Of a DNA stretch of 5,885 bases, positions 1 through 5,885 are shown in pieces (position 1 is the stretch's first letter; the number at the start of each line of letters is the position of its first letter). The translations under genes were made by a program, and so were the position numbers. The stretch is from Sphingobacteriaceae bacterium (lineage in GTDB: Bacteria; Bacteroidota; Bacteroidia; Sphingobacteriales; Sphingobacteriaceae), in the NCBI GenBank assembly GCA_021740025.1, contig JAIPAN010000083.1, positions 1-5,885 on the forward strand, written 5' to 3'. The notes beneath the pieces are model-generated. The model saw only the letters and a list, made by a program, of their open reading frames with translations. It searched no databases and was not told where the DNA came from.

Positions 1-941
1 GAGCCATTTTTGCCAACCGTGCTTTTATTAAACAATACCCGCACGGCGAATAATATGAGCGATATTAAAGGGATGATTACTACCAAGAAAGCCGAAATGT
101 AAATAGCCGCCTGGTACTCGGGGTTTACAATACTAAAAGGGAAAATGGGCAATTCCGAACTGTTCCAAACCCCCAAAACCGCTAGTAATGCCACAAAAAG
201 GGAGAATAAAATCAATACCCCAATGGCAATACTAAAGCCCCCAATAATCTTAATAATAATCATACCGGTTTTTCCTAAAAATTTACCAAAGTGCGAAAAG
301 AGCTGCTCGATAAAGCGGCCTAACCGTTGAAAAAATGGCTGCACTTCTTTTTGTGCGGTATGTAAGTGTTCTTTTACAGCGGCAACTTCCTCATCAAAAT
401 TCTTTTTAAAATTTTGTAAAGTAGCGGCTTCTCCTTTCATGGCTAATTTATCTGCCCGGCTAATTGCTTTTGGCATTACAATCCATAAAATAAGGTAGAG
501 GATGAAGCCTGTTCCAAAGAAAAAGAAACTCAAGAGAAAGAGTAGTCTAATCCAACGGGGTTCTAGATCGAAATAGTGACCAATTCCAGCACAAACACCG
601 CCTATAATTCGGTCATCTGTATCTCTAAACAACCTTTTGTCTACCCGAACCGTGTTTTCGTCGTTTTCCTCATCCAGAAGTTCAAAATCGTTCGGGCTAC
701 CCATTTGTTGGGTTACCGTCGTCACATCAGCCAACACAATTACCTGTTTGTTGTCTTTTGTGAGTAGTTCGTTAAACATTTCTGCCAAGCGATTTTCAAT
801 GTCGCCCACTATTTCGAAGCTATCTGTACTGTAACCAAAATGTTTTTTCACTTGGTTCATGTAGCTAATTAATACTTCGTAGGCATCTTCTTCTATATGA
901 AAAACTATGCCGTTTATGTTTATGATAATCGTTTTATTCAT
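1..941 (-). CDS. PspC-domain inner-membrane protein (3' end outside window)
   Basis: The first 313 codons are visible; the C-terminus lies beyond position 1. Residues 1-90 form a soluble, charged region beginning MNKTIIINING, of a kind often placed before PspC domains in Bacteroidota. Residues 101-160 match the PspC domain: a basic DKRLFRD lead-in, RIIGGVCAGIGHYF, then WIRLLF running into a hydrophobic segment (about 132-156) that ends in VMPKA. A charged, probably helical linker (about 161-220) follows, then two more membrane segments (about 225-257 and 278-302). PspC in enterobacteria is a membrane partner of the phage-shock response; the function of the Bacteroidota versions is less certain, and a role in envelope stress is inferred. 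The ATG at 941 is chosen because it lies 5 nt after the PadR stop and gives the full N-terminal region; no Shine-Dalgarno is present. The gene is almost certainly cotranscribed with padR. Domain identity is confident, physiological role is not. Confidence 0.9.
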   Translation of the reverse strand, partial: MNKTIIININGIVFHIEEDAYEVLISYMNQVKKHFGYSTDSFEIVGDIENRLAEMFNELLTKDNKQVIVLADVTTVTQQMGSPNDFELLDEENDENTVRVDKRLFRDTDDRIIGGVCAGIGHYFDLEPRWIRLLFLLSFFFFGTGFILYLILWIVMPKAISRADKLAMKGEAATLQNFKKNFDEEVAAVKEHLHTAQKEVQPFFQRLGRFIEQLFSHFGKFLGKTGMIIIKIIGGFSIAIGVLILFSLFVALLAVLGVWNSSELPIFPFSIVNPEYQAAIYISAFLVVIIPLISLILFAVRVLFNKSTVGKNG

Positions 942-946
942 GTCCG

Positions 947-1285
947 CTATTTTTTCGTTTTTTTAATCCTGGCTGTTTCAACGGCAAAGGCCAGTTCTTT
1001 CCAGGTGTTGTTTAGTTGTTCTAAGGTTTTGCTGCCTTCCGCTGTTAATTGGTAATATTTTCGCGGAGGACCCGAAGTTGATTCTACCCAGTTGTAACTG
1101 AGTAAACCGTTGTTTTTTAAACGTGTTAAAAGGGGGTACAGTGTACCCTCTACCACCAAGAGCTTGGCTTCTTTTAGCTCATTGATGATATCTGAGGCAT
1201 ATATTTCCCCTCGGGAAATAATGGATAGAATGCAATATTCCAGAATTCCTTTCCTCATTTGGGTTTGCGTATTTGCTAGTATCAT
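947..1285 (-). CDS. PadR-family winged-helix transcriptional regulator
   Basis: A 112-residue DNA-binding protein, the length of a short PadR protein with little beyond the winged helix. Residues 11-24 (RKGILEYCILSIIS) form the first helix, 27-40 include the YASDIINELKEA helix, 44-62 (VVEGTLYPLLTRLKNNGLL) hold the recognition helix, and 72-84 (GPPRKYYQLTAEG) form the wing. These are characteristic PadR features. Such proteins usually repress their own operon and respond to small molecules or envelope conditions; the ligand is unknown here. The ATG at 1285 (MILANTQTQM) is preferred over an in-frame ATG at 1321, because the alternative 12-residue extension would be encoded across the promoter and because family members typically begin just before the NTQTQMRKG segment. 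It is the first gene of a leftward operon with the PspC-domain gene, 5 nt apart, so it probably controls that membrane protein. Confidence 0.93.
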   Translation of the reverse strand: MILANTQTQMRKGILEYCILSIISRGEIYASDIINELKEAKLLVVEGTLYPLLTRLKNNGLLSYNWVESTSGPPRKYYQLTAEGSKTLEQLNNTWKELAFAVETARIKKTKK

Positions 1286-1290
1286 GATAC
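1279..1290. promoter_or_regulatory. Perfect 12-bp palindrome over the padR start codon
   Basis: GTATCATGATAC reads identically on both strands. It contains the padR start codon and its last base is the final G of the predicted -7 element, so it sits at the expected transcription start. This is where a repressor bound as a dimer would block initiation. The palindrome is seen directly; its role as an operator is inferred. Confidence 0.4.
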
Positions 1291-1321
1291 AAAGATATAG
1301 GTATTGTTTGGTAATATGCAA
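1290..1321 (-). promoter_or_regulatory. Predicted padR-pspC operon promoter, near-leaderless
   Basis: On the minus strand TATCTTTG (1297 to 1290) fully matches the Bacteroidota -7 element TAnnTTTG. A TTG at 1321-1319 stands 21 nt upstream, within the 17-23 nt spacing described for this phylum's -33 element. Transcription would start about 4 nt past the -7 element, around 1286, directly at the ATG at 1285, which leaves essentially no 5' leader. Promoter strength and the exact start are inferred. Confidence 0.6.
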
Positions 1322-1327
1322 TACATA
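1298..1327. promoter_or_regulatory. Inverted repeat in the padR promoter, candidate operator
   Basis: GTATTG (1301-1306) and CAATAC (1319-1324) form a perfect 6-bp inverted repeat with a 12-bp centre. After one mismatched pair, two further pairs (TA at 1298-1299 with TA at 1326-1327) extend it. The right arm includes the TTG of the -33 element and the left arm lies in the spacer, so a bound dimer would cover the promoter. PadR autoregulation is common in the family; assigning this site to PadR is inference. Confidence 0.4.
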
Positions 1328-1384
1328 GTAGTAAATATTTTCAATTTTTATTTTAAAAAGCGTTGTTTACTAGTCTAATTATAT

Positions 1385-1400
1385 AATTAATGATTATCAA
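1385..1400. repeat. TGAT-W-ATCA element, copy 1
   Basis: AATTAATGATTATCAA contains the 9-bp TGATTATCA (1391-1399), palindromic around its central base. The same core with the central base swapped recurs at 1497-1505 in a very similar flank. Two copies in a short intergenic stretch suggest a protein-binding site, but the AT-rich background makes chance possible. Confidence 0.4.
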
Positions 1401-1489
1401 AAGAACCCTGAAAACCGCCATTTACTTGTCTCAAATACCAGAAATAGGGTGTTTCGTTGTTTGGCTTATTTGCACATGAATTAAACATT

Positions 1490-1506
1490 AATTAACTGAT
1501 AATCAA
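1490..1506. repeat. TGAT-W-ATCA element, copy 2
   Basis: AATTAACTGATAATCAA differs from copy 1 by one inserted C and the central T/A of the palindrome. It lies about 16 nt upstream of the TTG of the candidate susC-like promoter, a position suited to an activator or repressor. The functional role is inferred from position and repetition only. Confidence 0.4.
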
Positions 1507-1521
1507 TATATTATTATTTTA

Positions 1522-1549
1522 TTGTTAAAATACGTTTAAATTTATTTTG
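1522..1549 (+). promoter_or_regulatory. Candidate promoter of the susC-susD-like operon
   Basis: TTG at 1522-1524 is followed after 17 nt by TTATTTTG (1542-1549), which matches seven of eight positions of the Bacteroidota TAnnTTTG element. Both spacing and sequence are acceptable but weaker than for padR. A start near 1553 would give a leader of about 70 nt before the ATG at 1624. In such AT-rich DNA a match of this quality can arise by chance, so this is a best guess. Confidence 0.35.
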
Positions 1550-1623
1550 TTATAACACTTATGCTTCTGATATTTAGATTTATAAATAACCAATAATTAA
1601 CTAGATTCTTAATTAAAAATTGT

Positions 1624-4600
1624 ATGAAAAAACTCTTACAAAGTTTGTTCGTATTGATGCTGGTAGCTTCTGCAGCCTTTGCTCAAGATCGAACTATTAC
1701 GGGTACAGTTACTGCTAAGGAAGATGGCTCAGCCCTTCCAGGTGTAAGTATCCAGGTAAAAGGTACCAAAGTTGGTACGCAAACCAGTGCTGATGGTAAA
1801 TTCAGCATTAAAGTAGCACAAGGACAGACCGCCTTAACTTTTTCTTTTATTGGCTTTGTTCCAAAAACTGTTACCCTTGGTAATGGCTCAAACATCAACG
1901 TAAGTTTAGAGTCTGACTCTAAAGTTTTATCTGAAGTAGTTGTTGTGGGATACGGTACGCAAAGCAAAAGAGAAATTACAGGTTCTCAATCTACCGTAAA
2001 AGCTGCCGATATTGCCAATGCGCCAATTTTGTCGCCAGAGCAAGCCTTACAAGGTAGAGCTCCCGGTGTGCAGGTAACGCAATCATCTGGTACGCCAGGT
2101 GGTGGTATTTCGGTTCGTGTGCGTGGTCCATCGTCTATTGGTGCCAGCAACCAGCCATTATATATTGTAGATGGTGTGCCTATCAATACCGGTTCATACA
2201 CACAATTAGCCGCTGGTGGTCAGTTAACCAACTCTTTGGGCGATATTAACCCAAGCGATATTGAATCGTTAGAAGTATTAAAAGATGCTGCTGCAACAGC
2301 TATTTACGGTTCAAGAGCTTCTGGTGGTGTGGTGTTAATTACTACCAAGCGTGGTGCCAACCAAGCTACTCGTTTAAGCTTTAACAGCTATTACGGTGTA
2401 CAAGAAGCACAAAGACAATTGCCTACTATTACTGGCCAAGAGTACATTACCTTATTAAACGAAGCTGTTGCAAATCGTTACGGTGCTGGTCTTGGTTATA
2501 CAGCTTTAACAGGCTTAAGTCAAAATCCTGCAGATTACGCCAATACCAACTGGCAAAATGAAATTTTTGAAACTGCGGCAGTTAAAAACTACGATCTATC
2601 TATCCGTGGTGGAACAGACAAAACCAAATTCTCGGTTTCTGGTTCCTACTTCGATCAAGATGGTATTGTAATTAATACCGGTTACAAACGCTATTCTGGT
2701 CGTGTAAACATCGATAATAAAATATCTGATAAGTTTAACGTAGGTATCAGCTCAAGCTTTAGTACTGCTACTAGCAATCGTGTTAACAACGATAATAACA
2801 TTTACGGTGTAGTTTCTGGTTCTATTTTATTAGGCCCGCATGTACCCGTAAAAAATGCCAATGGAACCTGGGGAGGTGACCCAGTTTCTTCAGTAGATAA
2901 CCCAGTTGCATCTGCTTATGAAACCACCTTCACGGCTGTAAACAATCGTTTGTTTGCCAATGCATTTGGTGAGTACAACATTACCGAGAATTTGAAATTT
3001 AAAACTTCATTTGGCGTAGATTATGTGCAAAGTAAAGACCGTCGTTTCTATCCAACTACCGTAAATGCGGGTAGAGGTTCTAAAGGATCGGGTGCTGAAG
3101 GTTATAACCAAGAGATGAACGTAGTGAATGAAAATATCTTATCGTTCAACAAAACTTTTGCAGGTAAACATGCCTTAAACGCTGTTGCCGGGGTAACCTA
3201 CCAAACCTCTAAATACGAAAGTATTTATGCAGCGGCTACCGTTTTCCCAGGAAACGATATTCGCAGAATTTCTGCAGGTGCGGTTAAAACCGATGCTTCT
3301 TCTGGTGGAACTTCATGGGGTTTGGTTTCTTACTTAGCCCGTGCTAACTATACTTTTGCCGATAAGTACATTGTTCAAGGTTCGGTTCGTGTAGATGGTT
3401 CATCACGTTTTGGTGCGAAAAACCGTTATGCTACTTTCCCAGCTGCTTCAGTTGCTTGGAGAGTATCTGAAGAAAACTTCTTAAAGAACTCTAAACTTAT
3501 TAGCGATTTAAAACTAAGAGCCAGTTATGGTGAAACCGGTAACCAAGAAATTGGTAACTTTTCATCATTACCTCTATTTGGGGTAGGTGCCTACATTCAA
3601 AGTGGATCCTTGGTACCTACACAATTGGGTAACCCCGATTTAACTTGGGAAACTGCTAAAGCATACAATTTAGGTTTCGATTTAGGCTTCTTCGATAACC
3701 GCTTAAGCTTTACAGTTGATGCTTACCGCAGAAATACTGAAGAGCTATTATTATCTCAACCTTTAGTAGGTACCTCAGGATTTACCGGTATTCAAAAAAA
3801 TATTGGTGCCGTTAAAAACGAAGGTCTCGAGTTAGGCTTGAATGCGGTTATCGCAACTAGCAAAAACTTTAAATGGGATGCCAGCTTTAACTATACCAAA
3901 AATAGCAACGAAGTTTCAACCCTATACGGCGGCATTCCGTACGCTTCAGGATTTGCCTCTTGGGTAGAACAAGGCCAACCATTAGGCGCTTTTAGAGGAT
4001 ATATTGTAGATCGTTTATTCCAATCAGCTGCCGATATTGCAGCATCTCCACTACAGTCAAGTGCAACTAGAGCTGGTGATATTAAATTTAAGGATTTGAA
4101 TGGCGATAACGTAATCAACGCCTTAGATCAGCAAATTATGGGTCAAGGTTTACCAACGTTCTTTGGAGGCTTAACCAATAACTTCAAATACAAAAATTTC
4201 GATGTTTCCTTCTTCTTCCAATTTTCTGGTGGTAACCAAATTTACAACAACACCCGTGCGTTCTCTGAAGGTATGAATGGTTTATTTGGTCAAACAGCAG
4301 CTGTATTAAACCGTTGGACACCAACCAATACCAATACCAACATTCCAAGAGCTATTTACGGAGATACTCCTAACAATAGAAGAACCTCTACCCGTTGGTT
4401 AGAAGATGGCGATTTCATCCGTTTAAAAAATGCGAATATTGGTTATACCTTTAGCCCATCAGTACTAAAACGATTGAAATTAAATTCATTGAGAATGTAT
4501 GTAGCCGGTCAGAATATCTGGACCAAAACCAAATACCAAGGTTTAGATCCAGAGGTTTCAACCTTCTCTGATACCAATACTGCACCAGGAACCGATTTCT

Positions 4601-4653
4601 TAACCTTCCCACAAGCCAGAACCTATACGTTCGGTATTAATGTTGGATTTTAA
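1624..4653 (+). CDS. SusC/RagA-family TonB-linked outer-membrane transporter
   Basis: A complete 1009-residue protein, normal for the family. Residues 1-20 form a Sec signal peptide, with likely cleavage after AFA before Q21. Residues 24-98 are the carboxypeptidase-D-regulatory-like domain (ITGTVTAKEDGSALPGVSIQ, then SFIGF). SEVVVVGYGTQ at 103-113 is the conserved TonB-box-like linker. The plug spans about 115-243 and contains GRAPGVQV, VRVRG, YIVDGVPI and the SusC signature region at 207-244 (DINPSDIESLEVLKDA, then AIYGSRASGGVVLITTKRG). The remainder is a beta-barrel ending in an aromatic residue (GINVGF), as expected for BAM-assembled proteins. There is no N-terminal STN domain and no sigma/anti-sigma pair nearby, so cell-surface signalling through this receptor is unlikely. 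It should pair with the SusD-like lipoprotein encoded 11 nt downstream to import an oligosaccharide, peptide or other nutrient using TonB energy. The substrate cannot be deduced from the window. Confidence 0.97.
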   Translation: MKKLLQSLFVLMLVASAAFAQDRTITGTVTAKEDGSALPGVSIQVKGTKVGTQTSADGKFSIKVAQGQTALTFSFIGFVPKTVTLGNGSNINVSLESDSKVLSEVVVVGYGTQSKREITGSQSTVKAADIANAPILSPEQALQGRAPGVQVTQSSGTPGGGISVRVRGPSSIGASNQPLYIVDGVPINTGSYTQLAAGGQLTNSLGDINPSDIESLEVLKDAAATAIYGSRASGGVVLITTKRGANQATRLSFNSYYGVQEAQRQLPTITGQEYITLLNEAVANRYGAGLGYTALTGLSQNPADYANTNWQNEIFETAAVKNYDLSIRGGTDKTKFSVSGSYFDQDGIVINTGYKRYSGRVNIDNKISDKFNVGISSSFSTATSNRVNNDNNIYGVVSGSILLGPHVPVKNANGTWGGDPVSSVDNPVASAYETTFTAVNNRLFANAFGEYNITENLKFKTSFGVDYVQSKDRRFYPTTVNAGRGSKGSGAEGYNQEMNVVNENILSFNKTFAGKHALNAVAGVTYQTSKYESIYAAATVFPGNDIRRISAGAVKTDASSGGTSWGLVSYLARANYTFADKYIVQGSVRVDGSSRFGAKNRYATFPAASVAWRVSEENFLKNSKLISDLKLRASYGETGNQEIGNFSSLPLFGVGAYIQSGSLVPTQLGNPDLTWETAKAYNLGFDLGFFDNRLSFTVDAYRRNTEELLLSQPLVGTSGFTGIQKNIGAVKNEGLELGLNAVIATSKNFKWDASFNYTKNSNEVSTLYGGIPYASGFASWVEQGQPLGAFRGYIVDRLFQSAADIAASPLQSSATRAGDIKFKDLNGDNVINALDQQIMGQGLPTFFGGLTNNFKYKNFDVSFFFQFSGGNQIYNNTRAFSEGMNGLFGQTAAVLNRWTPTNTNTNIPRAIYGDTPNNRRTSTRWLEDGDFIRLKNANIGYTFSPSVLKRLKLNSLRMYVAGQNIWTKTKYQGLDPEVSTFSDTNTAPGTDFLTFPQARTYTFGINVGF

Positions 4654-4664
4654 ATCTTAAGAAC

Positions 4665-5885
4665 ATGAAATTAAATTATAAATTAATAGTAACACTAGTA
4701 AGCCTAAGTGCTTTGCTAGGTACTTCTTGTCAGAAAGAAACCCTAGATCAAAAGCCGCAAGCTTCGCTAGATGCCTCTACGGCTATTAAAGATGCGGCTA
4801 GTGTAAACGCAGCTACCTTGGGTATTTACAGTGGTTTTCAGAGTGGAAACTACTACGGTTTGCGTTACCAAATATTTGCTGATTTGTATGCAGATAATAT
4901 GAGCCACACGGGTACTTTCCCAAGCTTTGCAACCATTGCAAACAAGCAAATTTTACCCGACAATACCGAGTTGGGTAACATGTGGAACTCGATGTATTCA
5001 ACCATTAACCGTGCCAATACGGTTATTGCAGCGGTACCAACTGTAGCCGATCAAACGGTGGTAAAAGACAATGTACTTGCAGAGGCTCGTATTTTACGTG
5101 CCAATGTATACTTTGACTTAATTCGTTATTGGGGTGGTTCCAATACTGGCTTTAGTAAAGCCGGTGGTGTGGGTGTTCCATTGGTATTAACGCCAACCCT
5201 GGTTGAAGCTGATGCTGCGCCAAAAGCACGTGCATCTGAAGCAACCGTACTGGGGCAAGTAATTTCCGACTTAGATTTTGCCATTGGGGTTTCTACTTTT
5301 GGAAACACCAACGTAGCAGGTCGTGTGGGTAAAGATTATGCCAAAGCCTTACGTGCTCGTGTAGCCTTGTACATGGGCGATTATGCTACGGCTCAAACTT
5401 ATGCTACTGAATTAATTAGTTCAACCCGTTATGCATTAACTGCTGGAGCCGATTATAAAAACATTTGGGCGCTTAAAAACACCAAAGAGGCTTTATGGGA
5501 AATTCAGTACGAGCCAACCAACTCTAACAGTATTGCTTTTTACTATTACACTACTGCTACCGGTGGTCGTAACGAAATTGCAACTAGCTCAGGTTTAAAT
5601 ACAGCGCATGAAGTAGGCGATTTACGCCAAGCCGTAAATGCTACGGCTACTGGTGGTGCATCAACGAATTTAAAAACACTTAAATATACCCGTGTAGCCA
5701 CTGGTGATGATAACGTGGTGATGTTCCGTTTATCTGAATTGTATTTAATTCGTGCCGAAGCTAGAGCACAAATTGGTACCGATTTAGTAGGTGCCTTAGC
5801 CGATGTAAACGTGGTTAGAGCCCGTGCCGGTTTAGCTGCTTCTGCCGCTGCAACCACTGCCGATTTAATGACTGCTATTTTAAAA
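4665..5885 (+). CDS. SusD/RagB-family surface lipoprotein (3' end outside window)
   Basis: The first 407 codons are present without a stop; relatives usually have about 450-550 residues, so the C-terminal portion is missing. Residues 1-21 form a lipoprotein signal peptide with the lipidated Cys at 22 (LLGTSC). The following QKET resembles the Bacteroidota surface-export signal (Q-K-acidic), which supports display on the outer face. Family motifs include the TPR-like AEARILRANVYFDLIRYWGG (139-158), GGVGVPLVL (167-175), DYAKALRARVALYMGDYATA (224-243) and FRLSELYLIRAEARAQIG (354-371) followed by NVVRARAGL (382-390). The usual next motif, ERR-x-E followed by the RF-x-DL segment, would lie just past the edge. 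The protein should act as the ligand-binding lid on the SusC-like barrel encoded upstream. The 11-nt gap without a hairpin terminator indicates cotranscription. Ligand specificity is unknown. Confidence 0.95.
   Translation, partial: MKLNYKLIVTLVSLSALLGTSCQKETLDQKPQASLDASTAIKDAASVNAATLGIYSGFQSGNYYGLRYQIFADLYADNMSHTGTFPSFATIANKQILPDNTELGNMWNSMYSTINRANTVIAAVPTVADQTVVKDNVLAEARILRANVYFDLIRYWGGSNTGFSKAGGVGVPLVLTPTLVEADAAPKARASEATVLGQVISDLDFAIGVSTFGNTNVAGRVGKDYAKALRARVALYMGDYATAQTYATELISSTRYALTAGADYKNIWALKNTKEALWEIQYEPTNSNSIAFYYYTTATGGRNEIATSSGLNTAHEVGDLRQAVNATATGGASTNLKTLKYTRVATGDDNVVMFRLSELYLIRAEARAQIGTDLVGALADVNVVRARAGLAASAAATTADLMTAILK

Larger units (their letters stand above)
1286..1623. other. 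AT-rich divergent intergenic region
   Basis: This 338-bp gap separates the leftward padR-pspC operon from the rightward susC-susD-like operon. The end near padR holds that operon's promoter and inverted repeat. The remainder holds a weak promoter candidate for the susC-like gene and two TGAT-W-ATCA palindromic elements. From about 1400 to 1480 the base composition is more balanced, but no structure or open frame stood out there. No tRNA, riboswitch or strong terminator hairpin was recognised. No Shine-Dalgarno precedes the ATG at 1624, which is usual in this phylum, where A/T-rich unstructured leaders are common. Confidence 0.8.

Noticed and set aside
145..834. Plus-strand open frames of about 60 codons opposite the PspC-domain gene
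   Set aside because: They lie wholly antisense to a well-supported coding region, have no family-like sequence, and show no promoter or start context of their own.
922..931. TGATAATCG near the start of the PspC-domain gene, similar to the intergenic TGATWATCA element
   Set aside because: It encodes part of the Ile-rich N-terminus and lacks the last base of the palindrome, so it is more likely coincidence.
1110..1328. Plus-strand open frame of 72 codons opposite padR
   Set aside because: It is a complement of the padR reading frame and promoter; the minus-strand protein has clear PadR motifs.
1594..1615. TAATTAA / TTAATTA hairpin with an 8-nt loop just before the susC-like start codon
   Set aside because: The stem is seven A-U pairs only, so it would be marginally stable, and such sequences are expected by chance in this AT-rich leader.
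1683..2201. Minus-strand open frames opposite the start of the susC-like gene
   Set aside because: They are antisense to the conserved carboxypeptidase-like and plug domains; proline- and threonine-rich composition is typical of shadow translations.
4320..4342. Short tandem ACCAAT units in the susC-like gene giving a TNTNTN stretch
   Set aside because: Only three units inside a coding frame; too short to be a meaningful repeat or phase-variation tract.
4654..4664. TCTTAAGA palindrome in the gap between the susC-like and susD-like genes
   Set aside because: An 8-bp palindrome without a loop or U-tract cannot act as a terminator, and the 11-nt gap argues for cotranscription.
4767..5857. Several minus-strand open frames opposite the susD-like gene, including one of 103 codons at 5546-5857
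   Set aside because: The plus strand is continuously open with SusD/RagB motifs; the antisense frames are repetitive in Ala/Val/Ser and unsupported.

Overview
The window looks like chromosomal DNA from a member of the Bacteroidota, probably a Sphingobacteriaceae/Pedobacter-like bacterium. Support comes from an adjacent SusC-like and SusD-like gene pair, the absence of Shine-Dalgarno sequences before every start, AT-rich intergenic DNA, and promoter-like elements of the Bacteroidota type (TTG, then TAnnTTTG). The genus assignment is an impression from protein style and has not been tested.

Left part, minus strand: a two-gene operon reads leftward. The first gene (947-1285) encodes a short PadR-family winged-helix regulator. 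The second (1-941, cut by the window edge) starts 5 nt after the PadR stop and encodes a PspC-domain inner-membrane protein with a conserved-looking soluble N-terminal region. A PadR regulator followed by a PspC-domain protein is a recurring Bacteroidota arrangement, presumably an envelope-stress or membrane-homeostasis module. The PadR promoter elements lie directly against the start codon, so its mRNA is predicted to be leaderless or nearly so. Two inverted-repeat sequences overlap this promoter and the start codon and are candidate autoregulatory operators.

Middle: 1286-1623 is a 338-bp, very AT-rich divergent intergenic region. It carries the PadR promoter, a weaker candidate promoter for the rightward operon, and two copies of a palindromic TGAT-W-ATCA element in similar flanks about 105 bp apart. 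No RNA gene or small coding sequence was recognised there.

Right part, plus strand: a complete SusC/RagA-type TonB-dependent outer-membrane transporter (1624-4653, 1009 aa) is followed after 11 nt by a SusD/RagB-type lipoprotein (4665 to beyond 5885). Together they should form a surface 'pedal-bin' nutrient importer: SusD binds ligand as a lid over the SusC barrel, and TonB energy drives uptake. No degradative enzyme, sigma/anti-sigma pair or hybrid two-component sensor lies inside the window, so the substrate cannot be named.

The coding content is ordinary for this phylum. The best candidates for something new are regulatory: the start-codon palindrome with leaderless promoter in front of padR, and the repeated TGAT-W-ATCA elements upstream of the susC-like gene.
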